DNA from: Methanothrix sp.
GTDB taxonomy: Archaea > Halobacteriota > Methanosarcinia > Methanotrichales > Methanotrichaceae
Reading direction: 5' to 3'
Assembly (NCBI GenBank): GCA_012798025.1
Contig: JAAZNX010000020.1
Location: 1 to 6,171, forward strand
DNA: 6,171 bases
The notes under the pieces were generated by a model that worked only from the letters and a program-made list of their open reading frames with translations, was not told where the DNA came from and did not search any database. The translations under genes were made by a program, and so were the position numbers. Position 1 is the first letter of the stretch. Each line of letters opens with the position of its first letter. Below, one piece after another: positions 1-5,341 of the stretch.

Positions 1-36
1 CATAGCAGCTATAAGCCCCATGCTAAATGCGTCCAT
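1..36 (-). CDS. N-terminal start of an unrecognised protein (partial, runs off left edge)
   Basis: Reading leftward from 36, an ATG opens a frame of 12 codons (MDAFSMGLIAAM) with no stop before the window edge. The start is well supported: the minus strand carries AGGAGGAGGA at 50-41, four bases before the ATG, one of the strongest ribosome binding sites in the window, and promoter-like elements lie further upstream (122-130, 82-91). The visible residues are mostly small and hydrophobic, compatible with the first membrane segment of a small membrane protein, but twelve residues are not enough to name a family. It has the same orientation as carS but is probably transcribed separately, because 154 bp containing a T-run and a TATA box lie between them. 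Confidence 0.6.
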   Translation of the reverse strand, partial: MDAFSMGLIAAM

Positions 37-40
37 TTAT

Positions 41-50
41 TCCTCCTCCT
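41..50 (-). promoter_or_regulatory. Strong ribosome binding site for the leftmost gene
   Basis: The minus strand reads AGGAGGAGGA here, with four bases (ATAA) before the ATG at 36-34. It matches the anti-Shine-Dalgarno end of archaeal 16S rRNA and fixes the start of the partial gene. Confidence 0.7.
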
Positions 51-60
51 TTTCATCTCA

Positions 61-91
61 CCAATTTCATAGTTTTTCGCGATAAAATTGG
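61..91. repeat. Inverted repeat in the leader/promoter of the leftmost gene
   Basis: CCAATTT (61-67) and AAATTGG (85-91) are perfect 7-bp arms. After one mismatch (68 against 84) the pairing continues with AT/AT. The minus strand of the right arm includes ATTTTAT, which could also serve as a TATA element about 25 bp before a start site near 60. It could be an operator or a leader hairpin. Confidence 0.4.
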
Positions 92-121
92 CTATGACGC
101 TTATGGTATCGATTACCCAAA

Positions 122-130
122 CTTATAAAG
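122..130 (-). promoter_or_regulatory. Archaeal TATA box upstream of the leftmost gene
   Basis: The minus strand reads CTTTATAAG, close to the archaeal TATA consensus, and is preceded by the purine-rich GCGAAAG, as expected of a BRE element. Transcription would start near 100, giving a leader of about 60 nt ahead of the ATG at 36. The 9-mer TTTCGCGAT (plus strand) just upstream at 132-140 recurs at 75-83. Confidence 0.5.
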
Positions 131-177
131 CTTTCGCGATCGGCCTGGGAGAAGCAAAATGATCTGCCACGGATAGC

Positions 178-183
178 AAAAAA
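178..183 (-). terminator. T-run terminator after carS
   Basis: Eight bases beyond the carS TAG stop (193-191), the minus strand has six consecutive T residues following a GC-rich TTGCGC. Archaeal RNA polymerase commonly stops at such T-runs. No strong hairpin is needed or seen. Confidence 0.45.
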
Positions 184-190
184 GCGCAAG

Positions 191-748
191 CTACCAGGGC
201 TCTCTCTTCGCACCGATGCGGTAGCCTATGATGTTAGTGACGCGGTGCAGGATAGGGGTTATTATCAGCACTATTAATATGATTGTGATGGTGAAGTTCT
301 GCCAGAACCAATGTGGTGCGAGCAGCATGGTGAGCAGCCATGATCCTATGACGAAGTCGAGCTGATCTATCACAAAGAGGGGAGCGCCGCGCTTGAGGCC
401 CAGCCGGCGCTTGAAGAATGCTGCAACAATGTCACCAGCCATTGCACCAAGGGAGAGGCCTACAAGCACATAGACCTGCTCTGGGCCTGAGCCAAAAGAT
501 GGCAGTCCTGCGAGTGGCGCGAGCAGGTTGAGCAAAAATCCTGCAATGATGCCACAGGCCGTGCCTGCAACAGTCCCTCTAAAAGTCTTGCCATCGCCAA
601 GAGTGCGCCGACCGTCCTGGAAAACCTGGCCCAAATCCAGTGGAGTGCCGCCGCCAAAGAGTGCTGCGCAGTTGTTTGGAATATAGGCGGGAAGCATCAG
701 CCAGAAGGCAACAATCAGTGCATTCATTCTTCTTCTCTGCCATTTCAT
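191..748 (-). CDS. carS: CDP-archaeol synthase (CDP-2,3-bis-(O-geranylgeranyl)-sn-glycerol synthase)
   Basis: This integral membrane enzyme uses CTP and Mg2+ to convert 2,3-di-O-geranylgeranylglyceryl phosphate to its CDP form, the activated precursor of archaeal phospholipids. The 185 residues show the family landmarks: LPAYIPNN (19-26) at the end of the first membrane helix, [10 protein letters not shown] (32-41), [14 protein letters not shown] (45-58), hydrophobic helices at about 60-80 and 92-110, then [17 protein letters not shown] (105-121) and [10 protein letters not shown] (127-136), and a last helix at about 150-168. Length is normal for the family. The start is uncertain: a TATA box at 760-768 would put the transcript start near 737, after the ATG at 748, so the second ATG (codon 8, at 727-725) may be the true start; it also gives an N-terminus closer to relatives as I recall them. 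It is a single gene facing away from the tRNA. Confidence 0.93.
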   Translation of the reverse strand: MKWQRRRMNALIVAFWLMLPAYIPNNCAALFGGGTPLDLGQVFQDGRRTLGDGKTFRGTVAGTACGIIAGFLLNLLAPLAGLPSFGSGPEQVYVLVGLSLGAMAGDIVAAFFKRRLGLKRGAPLFVIDQLDFVIGSWLLTMLLAPHWFWQNFTITIILIVLIITPILHRVTNIIGYRIGAKREPW

Positions 749-759
749 CGCATCATCTC

Positions 760-768
760 AATATATCA
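760..768 (-). promoter_or_regulatory. TATA box for carS
   Basis: The minus strand reads GATATATTG. With the usual archaeal spacing of about 25-28 bp, transcription would start around 735-740, just ahead of codon 8 of carS (ATG at 727) and behind the first possible ATG (748). Confidence 0.45.
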
Positions 769-821
769 AAGTATCTGATGGAGATTCGGTTTGTTTTGCT
801 GGAGCGAAAGGCCATTTGGAT

Positions 822-835
822 CGAAACAATTAAGT
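822..835 (+). promoter_or_regulatory. BRE/TATA promoter of the tRNA-Gly gene
   Basis: CGAAAC followed by AATTAAGT resembles a BRE plus a degenerate TATA box. Its centre is about 29 bp before the first base of the mature tRNA (861), the usual archaeal arrangement. Confidence 0.4.
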
Positions 836-860
836 CCAACCTGCGATACCTAAAGGGCGG

Positions 861-951
861 GCGTCGATGGTCTAGTGGTTATGACTTGGGCCTTCCAAGC
901 AGCTTTATGCGAAGCGAGCCTACAACCCGGGTTCGAATCCCGGTCGACGCA
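861..951 (+). tRNA. tRNA-Gly (anticodon UCC), intron-containing
   Basis: All stems can be paired by hand: acceptor 861-867 with 944-950 (7 perfect pairs), D stem 870-872 with 883-885, anticodon stem 887-891 with 918-922 (one G-T pair), and T stem 927-931 with 939-943 enclosing TTCGAAT. The anticodon is TCC at 894-896, which reads glycine GGA/GGG codons. The discriminator base is A (951) and CCA is not encoded. The spliced tRNA is 72 nt. A 19-nt intron (898-916) lies at the canonical 37/38 site. A TTTT run at 955-958 can end transcription. The gene stands alone between carS (opposite strand) and the mevalonate operon. Confidence 0.96.
898..916 (+). other. tRNA intron in a bulge-helix-bulge motif (19 nt)
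   Basis: Central helix CTTC (892-895) pairs with GAAG (911-914). It is flanked by 3-nt bulges CAA (896-898) and CGA (915-917), each cut after its second base. Outside is the anticodon stem; inside is a 3-bp GCA/TGC helix (899-901 with 908-910) closed by a 6-nt loop. This is the substrate form for the archaeal splicing endonuclease EndA. Removing 898-916 restores the loop CTTCCAA and a normal anticodon stem. Confidence 0.93.
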
Positions 952-1001
952 TCGTTTTAGCAGGCATATCTTACGTTGAATGCCGAATTATTTTCGCTAC
1001 A

Positions 1002-1010
1002 TTTATATCC
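1002..1010 (+). promoter_or_regulatory. TATA box of the mevalonate operon
   Basis: TTTATATCC is a good archaeal TATA element. Its centre is about 27 bp before the ATG at 1033, so the message probably begins at or within two bases of the start codon and is nearly leaderless. No real Shine-Dalgarno lies before 1033, which agrees. Confidence 0.6.
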
Positions 1011-1032
1011 TAGTTTTGACACGTCATAGGTT

Positions 1033-1752
1033 ATGGATCCAGTTGGGGAGATCTCCAACGCAAGAGGACTGCTGGCAGAGAAGATTGCGGGGGAGATCAC
1101 CTTATCTCAGACTCCGGGCGAGACTTTGAAGAGGTGGCGAAGGAACTTCGGCATAACCCAGACTGAGCTTTCCAATTATCTTGGAATATCTCCTTCAGTG
1201 ATATCTGATTATGAGAGCGGCAGGAGAAAGTCTCCAGGCATAATGATTGTGAGCAAGATCATAGATGCTCTTCTCAGAATAGACGAGAGCCATGGCTGCA
1301 ATATCCTGCGCGCCTACGAAGACATGTGGGGAGACATCCTGGGCATTGACTCCATCTGCAGCGTATGCGAGTATAAGGATCCAATTCCCCTTGCGGAAAT
1401 GGTCTCAAAGTTGAATGCCGAGGTGCTCTTCGGAATGACCGACATCACCATATGGGGTTACACAATAATCGATAGCATGAAAGCTATTGTTGAAATGCTT
1501 CCTGACCAGTTCCAGAAGATATACGGACGTAGCACAGCCAGGGCATTGATCTTTACGGGCGTACGATCCGGCAAATCGCCAATGGTTGCAGTGCGCGTGA
1601 GCAGCCTTAAACCAGGGGCAGTGGTCTTGCAGGGGCTGACACGGCTGGAGGTAGATCCTGTGGCGGTAAGGATTGCCGAGATCGAGAATATTCCTCTTTT
1701 AACGACACATTTTTCTGTAGACGAGGTCTCCAGTGCTCTGAGCAAAGGGTGA
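1033..1752 (+). CDS. HTH-type transcriptional regulator (COG1709-like) heading the mevalonate operon
   Basis: This is a 239-residue, probably cytoplasmic DNA-binding protein. Residues 30-84 form a Cro/C1-type helix-turn-helix: TLKRWRRNFGITQTELSNYL, then GISPSVISDYESGRRKSPG, where ISPSVISDYESG (52-63) is the recognition-helix region. A helical linker follows, with Cys89 and a CxxC pair (Cys109, Cys112). The C-terminal part (about 116-239) is an alpha/beta domain ending in IENIPLLTTHFSVDEVSSAL, which faintly resembles DRTGG/HPr-kinase N-terminal sensor domains; that resemblance is an impression only. Archaeal regulators of this type are, from memory, typically found beside HMG-CoA synthase. It stops six bases before the HMG-CoA synthase start, so the two are cotranscribed. 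I infer that it senses a metabolite and controls this operon, possibly including its own promoter; the ligand is unknown. Confidence 0.85.
   Translation: MDPVGEISNARGLLAEKIAGEITLSQTPGETLKRWRRNFGITQTELSNYLGISPSVISDYESGRRKSPGIMIVSKIIDALLRIDESHGCNILRAYEDMWGDILGIDSICSVCEYKDPIPLAEMVSKLNAEVLFGMTDITIWGYTIIDSMKAIVEMLPDQFQKIYGRSTARALIFTGVRSGKSPMVAVRVSSLKPGAVVLQGLTRLEVDPVAVRIAEIENIPLLTTHFSVDEVSSALSKG
1747..1752 (+). promoter_or_regulatory. Ribosome binding site deciding the TTG start of HMG-CoA synthase
   Basis: GGGTGA matches the archaeal anti-Shine-Dalgarno (GGTGAT core) and lies six bases before TTG at 1759. Its TGA is the stop codon of the regulator gene, so terminating ribosomes sit on the site. 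There is no ATG close by that fits the family's N-terminus. Confidence 0.6.
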
Positions 1753-1758
1753 AATCTC

Positions 1759-2796
1759 TTGGTCTCAGGAATAGTCAGCTATGGGGTCTATATCCCGCGG
1801 TTCAGGATACGGGTAAACGAGATTGCCAGGGTTTGGGGCGATGGAGATGATATCTCAGAAGGCTTGCGGGTCTTCGAGAAGTCGGTGCCAGACCTGGATG
1901 AGGATGCTGTAACCATTGCAGTGGAAGCGGCCCGCAACGCTTTGCGGCGTGCCAATGTGGACCCTCGTCGTATCGGGGCCATATATGCAGGCTCAGAAAG
2001 CCATCCGTATGCAGTGAAGCCTACTGGGACGATCGTGGGCCAAGCGGTTTGCTCATCGTCATCTTTCACAGCCGCTGATTTCGAGTTTGCCTGCAAAGCA
2101 GGGACTGCCGCTATCCAGGCATGCCTTGGGCTGGTTGGCTCTGGAGATATTGACCTTGGCCTTGCCATCGGCGCAGATGTGAGCCAAGGTGCTCCGGGCG
2201 ACATGCTTGAGTACACGGCTGCTGCCGGCGGAGCGGCCTATCTCATCGGTCGCGAAGACCTAGCCGCAGAGATCGAGAGCTTTTATTCGTTTACTACTGA
2301 CACGCCGGACTTCTGGAGGCGCGAGGGCATGCCCTACCCCGAACATGGCGGAAGATTCACTGGGGAGCCAGCTTACTTCAAGCACGTCTCAAGCGCAGCT
2401 CGTGGACTCATGGAGCGCATGGGAACCACACCAGTTGATTACGATTATGCGGTCTTTCACCAGCCCAATGGAAAATTCCCCGTTCGTGTTGCCAAGATGC
2501 TTGGATTTAGCAAGCTACAGATCGAGCCGGGTCTGGTGGTGCCCATGATCGGAAACACTTACTCTGGTTCCTGTCTTATCGGCCTGGCGGCTACACTGGA
2601 CATCGCAAAACCAGGTGATCGGATATTCGTGACGAGCTTTGGCTCTGGAGCAGGCAGCGATGCGTTTTCCATATCGGTAAAGGAAAGGATCGAGGACATT
2701 CGCTGCGGCGCGCCCTCTGTGAGGGATTACATAGGCGATGCCAAGTATCTTGATTACGCAATGTATGCCAAGCACAAGGGCAAACTGAGAATATGA
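1759..2796 (+). CDS. mvaS: Hydroxymethylglutaryl-CoA synthase (archaeal type)
   Basis: This enzyme condenses acetyl-CoA with acetoacetyl-CoA to give HMG-CoA, the second step of the mevalonate route to archaeal lipid chains. The 345 residues match archaeal HMG-CoA synthases in length and pattern. The N-terminus [13 protein letters not shown] (5-17) is typical and supports the TTG start. Likely catalytic residues are Glu80 ([12 protein letters not shown]), nucleophile Cys112 ([11 protein letters not shown]) and His234 ([11 protein letters not shown]). The C-terminal thiolase-fold signatures GNTYSGS and [10 protein letters not shown] are present. All three catalytic positions are intact. The stop overlaps the next gene's start (ATGA at 2793-2796). 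In a methanogen the enzyme works inside a complex with the thiolase and DUF35 protein encoded next, which share a CoA-binding site so that acetoacetyl-CoA need not leave. Confidence 0.95.
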   Translation: MVSGIVSYGVYIPRFRIRVNEIARVWGDGDDISEGLRVFEKSVPDLDEDAVTIAVEAARNALRRANVDPRRIGAIYAGSESHPYAVKPTGTIVGQAVCSSSSFTAADFEFACKAGTAAIQACLGLVGSGDIDLGLAIGADVSQGAPGDMLEYTAAAGGAAYLIGREDLAAEIESFYSFTTDTPDFWRREGMPYPEHGGRFTGEPAYFKHVSSAARGLMERMGTTPVDYDYAVFHQPNGKFPVRVAKMLGFSKLQIEPGLVVPMIGNTYSGSCLIGLAATLDIAKPGDRIFVTSFGSGAGSDAFSISVKERIEDIRCGAPSVRDYIGDAKYLDYAMYAKHKGKLRI

Positions 2797-3956
2797 GATC
2801 TGTATCCATTATCGGCGTTGGTTGCACCAAGTTCGGAGAACGCTGGGACGTTTCATTGCGCGACATGATCGCAGAGGCCGGAGTAATGGCCATAGAGGAT
2901 GCTGAGATTGCAGGCGAGCAGATCGATGCCCTCTTCGTTGGCAACATGAGCGGCGGTAGATTCGTAGAGCAGGAGCACATCGGGGCCTTGATCGCCGACT
3001 GTGCAGGACTGTCTCGCCTGCATATCCCATCAACTCGTGTGGAGGCTGCCTGTGCCTCTGGGGGCCTTGCGCTTCGTCAGGCAATTCTGGCAGTGGCAAG
3101 CGGCTACAACGACATTGTAATTGCAGCCGGTGTTGAGAAGATGACAGATGTGTCCTCAGGCACTGCTGCCGATGCGCTCGCGGCTGCTGCAGACAGGGAG
3201 TGGGAGTGTTTTTTTGGCGCGACATTCCCTGCGCTTTATGCCATGATGGCCAAGCTGCACATGCGCCGCTATGGAACAACACATGACCAAATGGCTCAGG
3301 TGGCTGTGAAGAATCATCATCATGCTTGCATGAATCCCATAGCTCAGTACCATATGGAGGTCAGCATTGAGGATGTGAACAAGTCTCCAATGGTCGCAGA
3401 TCCTTTGCATGTCCTGGACTGCTCTCCCATATCAGACGGTGCAGCAGCAGTCGTGCTCGCCTCGACCGACGTGGCAAAGCGATTCGCAGACACGCCCATA
3501 AGGATTGTTGGCAGCGGCCAGGCAAGCGACACACTCGCTCTGCACGATCGCCGGGATCTGACCACCCTGGATGCTACCGTTCATGCTGGGCGTGCGGCAT
3601 TTGCACAAGCAGGGATAGAGCCAAGACAGGTAGACGTGGCAGAGGTACACGACTGTTTCACCATCGCGGAGATCCTGGCCATCGAGGACCTGGGCTTTGT
3701 GGAAAAAGGTCAGGGCGGAAGGGCAACTGAGGAAGGATTTACGGCTTTAGGAGGCAGTCTGCCTGTAAATACCTCAGGCGGATTGAAGGCCTGTGGCCAT
3801 CCCGTGGGAGCTACGGGAATAAAGCAGGCCTATGAGATCGCCTTGCAGCTTCGCGGCGAGGCTGGGCGCCGCCAGGTGGACGAGGCCGAGATCGGATTGG
3901 CTCACAACGTGGGCGGCTCTGGCGGAACCGCCCTTGTTCACATATTCATGAGGTAA
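2793..3956 (+). CDS. Acetoacetyl-CoA thiolase (acetyl-CoA C-acetyltransferase, archaeal/SCP2-like)
   Basis: This enzyme joins two acetyl-CoA molecules to acetoacetyl-CoA, the first mevalonate step. The equilibrium is unfavourable, which is why coupling to HMG-CoA synthase matters. The 387 residues show the thiolase landmarks: nucleophile Cys87 in [16 protein letters not shown] (113-117), HDCF (286-289), [17 protein letters not shown] (326-342) with His336, and a C-terminal [10 protein letters not shown] (371-380). In bacterial biosynthetic thiolases the last block carries a second catalytic Cys (CxG). Here it is His371, and the Cys of HDCF (288) probably takes that role, as described for SCP2-type thiolases. 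The start overlaps the HMG-CoA synthase stop by four bases, indicating translational coupling. Other acyl-CoA substrates cannot be excluded from sequence, but the gene order makes the mevalonate role very likely. Confidence 0.93.
   Translation: MRSVSIIGVGCTKFGERWDVSLRDMIAEAGVMAIEDAEIAGEQIDALFVGNMSGGRFVEQEHIGALIADCAGLSRLHIPSTRVEAACASGGLALRQAILAVASGYNDIVIAAGVEKMTDVSSGTAADALAAAADREWECFFGATFPALYAMMAKLHMRRYGTTHDQMAQVAVKNHHHACMNPIAQYHMEVSIEDVNKSPMVADPLHVLDCSPISDGAAAVVLASTDVAKRFADTPIRIVGSGQASDTLALHDRRDLTTLDATVHAGRAAFAQAGIEPRQVDVAEVHDCFTIAEILAIEDLGFVEKGQGGRATEEGFTALGGSLPVNTSGGLKACGHPVGATGIKQAYEIALQLRGEAGRRQVDEAEIGLAHNVGGSGGTALVHIFMR
3950..3954 (+). promoter_or_regulatory. Ribosome binding site for the DUF35 gene
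   Basis: GAGGT lies within the last codons and stop of the thiolase gene, three bases before the ATG at 3958. The spacing is short, which suggests reinitiation by ribosomes finishing the thiolase gene. Confidence 0.45.
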
Positions 3957-3957
3957 G

Positions 3958-4365
3958 ATGACAACACAAGCACCCAGATTCTGGAGAAGCATACCTCAAA
4001 GGTACAACCTGAAGGGAACGCATTGCACTCGCTGTAATGAATATTTCTTTCCACCACGGAATTTGTGTCCTAACTGCCGCCGCGGGGCGCATCTGGAGGA
4101 GTATACCTTCAAGGGAACGGGCACGGTTGTAACCTATACCACAATCTATAACGCCACAGAGTTCTTCGAGAGGCTGACGCCCTACGTTCTGGCCATCATT
4201 CAGCTTGATGAAGGGCCAAGGGTTACGGGCCAGATGGTCTCCAGTCCAGAGGGCGTGAGGATAGGCATGCGCGTGCGGCCAGTCTTTCGCATCCTTGGGA
4301 AGGAGGGCGATAGGGGCATTATATATTACGGCACCAAGTTTGCGCCCCAGACAGAGCAGGAATGA
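3958..4365 (+). CDS. DUF35 zinc-ribbon/OB-fold scaffold protein of the thiolase-HMG-CoA synthase complex
   Basis: This 135-residue protein has two parts. The N-terminal zinc ribbon uses Cys23-x2-Cys26 and Cys37-x2-Cys40 (HCTRCNEYFFPPRNLCPNC). The C-terminal OB-fold (about 45-130) has the usual beta pattern FKGTGTVVTYTTIY and PYVLAIIQLDEGPRVTGQM. Proteins of this family bind the CoA moiety and bridge acyl-CoA enzymes. In the crystal structure of a methanogen complex the DUF35 protein links thiolase and HMG-CoA synthase and helps form the shared CoA site. The gene starts one base after the thiolase stop and is the last of the operon. It has no catalytic motif of its own, as expected of a scaffold. 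All four zinc-binding cysteines are intact, so a working protein is expected. Confidence 0.92.
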   Translation: MTTQAPRFWRSIPQRYNLKGTHCTRCNEYFFPPRNLCPNCRRGAHLEEYTFKGTGTVVTYTTIYNATEFFERLTPYVLAIIQLDEGPRVTGQMVSSPEGVRIGMRVRPVFRILGKEGDRGIIYYGTKFAPQTEQE

Positions 4366-4377
4366 GTAATTTTGGCT

Positions 4378-4662
4378 TTAGCCTAGCGCAGGAACGGGAT
4401 CTGATGTTATCGAATCTATCTTGTCCGGGGTGCTGTCGTCCGTGAGCAGCACGGGGCCTGTCTTGACCACCTTTACCTCTTCCTCGATCTCTTTTAGAAT
4501 CTGGTTAAATCTGCTTATTCCTTCTGCTTGCATTATCAGGAAGAAGTTGTACTCACCAAAGAGGCGGAAGACGTCCTTCACTTCCGGTCTTCTCTGTAGA
4601 TCCCAATAGGCCGACTTTTCATAGCCAGGCCTAACCTTGATCATCGTCAGTCCAATTACCAT
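4378..4662 (-). CDS. Stand-alone Lrp/AsnC-family ligand-binding (RAM) domain protein
   Basis: These 94 residues form a single alpha/beta RAM (AsnC_trans_reg) domain: MVIGLTMIKVRPGYEKSAY is strand 1 and its turn, the helix RRPEVKDVFRLFGEYNFFL leads into strand 2 with the GEYN motif (36-39), and a further helix FNQILKEIEEEVKVVKTGPVLLTDD (52-76) ends in the last strand. There is no helix-turn-helix at all. The upstream DNA shows a TATA-like element (4697-4707) and a G-rich leader rather than missing coding sequence, so this is a natural single-domain protein rather than a truncation. Such proteins assemble as dimers or octamers, bind amino acids or other small ligands, and may modulate full-length Lrp proteins. 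The gene converges on the mevalonate operon with 12 bp between stop codons. The ligand cannot be predicted. Confidence 0.85.
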   Translation of the reverse strand: MVIGLTMIKVRPGYEKSAYWDLQRRPEVKDVFRLFGEYNFFLIMQAEGISRFNQILKEIEEEVKVVKTGPVLLTDDSTPDKIDSITSDPVPALG

Positions 4663-4696
4663 ATATAGTCCCCCACAGGAAGCCAGTGTCTAGGAA

Positions 4697-4707
4697 TTAC
4701 TTAAAGT
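4697..4707 (-). promoter_or_regulatory. TATA-like element for the RAM-domain gene
   Basis: The minus strand reads ACTTTAAGTAA. The predicted transcript start is near 4675, leaving a leader of about 13 nt with a G-run (4674-4670) before the ATG at 4662. It is weaker than the other TATA boxes in the window. Confidence 0.35.
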
Positions 4708-4867
4708 TAAACGTTTCGCTTGAGGACTCATACTCCTGAAATCATTTTGCACTGACATCCTTCGAATAGAGCTTCAGCTTGCCTGTGGATAGACCCACAA
4801 TGCCCCCGAGGTTTTTATTACTATTCTTATAGAAAGGCATAAATCCTCATACGACATTAATTTATTT

Positions 4868-4983
4868 GGCGAAGGGATCCTTCACATGGTCTTCGTGGAG
4901 AACCTTCAGATTCTCACGGCCCTTCGCCCTCCTTCACGCGACCATTGGGTGGTTGGCTTTCCATCTCAACAACCACCCCATGG
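4868..4983. ncRNA. Candidate structured RNA (three stem-loops), strand and function unknown
   Basis: Three stems can be read directly. Stem 1 pairs GGCGAAGGG (4868-4876) with CCCTTCGCC (4920-4928), 9 perfect bp. Nested inside it, CGTGGAGAA (4894-4902) pairs with TTCTCACG (4911-4918), 8 bp with one bulged G. Stem 3 pairs CCATTGGGTGGTTG (4942-4955) with CAACCACCCCATGG (4970-4983), 13 bp with one mismatch around a 14-nt loop. On the plus strand a TATA-like element at 4836-4845 would start RNA close to 4868. On the minus strand the same stems would lie in the 3' region of the 5063-5341 gene and could act as its processing or termination signal. It does not resemble RNase P RNA, SRP RNA or a riboswitch I know. 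Confidence 0.35.
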
Positions 4984-5062
4984 CACTTTGAGCGGCTTGG
5001 ACTTGAAAGATAGATCTTATGCTGAGAACAGAATTTTGTGCGCGGCAATGGCTGGCAGATCA

Positions 5063-5341
5063 TTATTGAGGTCCAAATTGTATTTTTTCTCCAACCTTCA
5101 GCCCATGGCCGGGCCTGGCACGCATGCGAATGAATTGATCGCCACGTCGCACACCGATTGATGGCACTTCCTCTTCTGCAATGGCACTCTCCAGTACTAA
5201 TAGGCCCTTGCAACTATTTTTGGCAAAAGATGCCAATCTGCTCGCATCATAACCATCCGTGCTGAGAAAGATAGCAGTGACAAGATCGAAATTGCTGTCA
5301 CAGCTACTTTTTCGTATATCAGTGATCATTAGCGAGGTCAT
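5063..5341 (-). CDS. Unrecognised small protein (92 aa)
   Basis: I do not recognise this family. The sequence looks like a real cytoplasmic protein: a beta/alpha start (DLVTAIFLSTDGYDASRLASFA, residues 19-40), a hydrophobic strand KGLLVLESAIAEEEVPSIGV (45-64), and a basic, glycine-rich end (RRGDQFIRMRARPGHGLKVG, 65-84) that could be a small beta-barrel or nucleic-acid contact. Cysteines 14 and 44 are isolated. The start is unclear: the ATG at 5341 has GGTGA only one base before it, while a second ATG at codon 5 (5329) has that same motif about 13 bases away. A 37-codon frame upstream ends in an ATGA overlap with the first ATG, suggesting either coupled translation or a single gene broken by an indel. 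No membrane segment or signal peptide is visible. Confidence 0.5.
   Translation of the reverse strand: MTSLMITDIRKSSCDSNFDLVTAIFLSTDGYDASRLASFAKNSCKGLLVLESAIAEEEVPSIGVRRGDQFIRMRARPGHGLKVGEKIQFGPQ

Larger units (their letters stand above)
4663..5062. other. 400-bp stretch without a convincing gene
   Basis: The part next to 4662 carries the RAM-gene promoter. A small TGTGG/CCACA inverted repeat lies at 4784-4799. An AT-rich block (about 4810-4867) contains TATA-like GGCATAAATCC at 4836-4845, placed to start plus-strand transcription near 4868. Strong inverted repeats fill 4868-4983. A plus-strand frame from 4886 to 5161 is open, but it runs antisense to the better gene at 5063-5341, contains the hairpin arms, and has no good ribosome binding site. 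I do not call it a gene. Confidence 0.5.

Noticed and set aside
9..56. Short upstream frame (ATG at 56, minus strand) overlapping the leftmost gene's ribosome binding site and start, encoding MKRRRNKWTHLAWGL.
   Set aside because: Its GGTGA motif is only one base from the ATG, and the strong AGGAGGAGGA clearly serves the ATG at 36.
640..960. Plus-strand open frame running through the carS start region and the tRNA gene.
   Set aside because: Its last third is tRNA sequence and its first part is antisense to carS; there is no promoter or ribosome binding site at its start.
1788..2216. Open frame antisense to the HMG-CoA synthase gene.
   Set aside because: It is a codon-bias shadow; the opposite strand encodes an intact catalytic domain with all key residues.
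2809..3282. Long open frame antisense to the thiolase gene.
   Set aside because: It is a shadow of the thiolase codons; its composition is biased to Arg, Gln, Leu, His and Ser and no family pattern is visible.
2793..3956. Possible loss of a catalytic residue in the thiolase, because the usual C-terminal CxG cysteine is replaced by His371.
   Set aside because: Archaeal and SCP2-type thiolases normally lack that cysteine and have the HDCF motif instead, which is present here (286-289).
4886..5161. Plus-strand open frame of 91 codons starting MVFVENLQIL.
   Set aside because: It crosses the stem-loop arms, runs antisense to the better-looking 5063-5341 gene, has low-complexity coding style and no good ribosome binding site.
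4914..5213. Minus-strand open frame of 99 codons.
   Set aside because: It overlaps the 5063-5341 gene in another frame, is rich in Cys, Trp and Arg without any domain pattern, and has no ribosome binding site.
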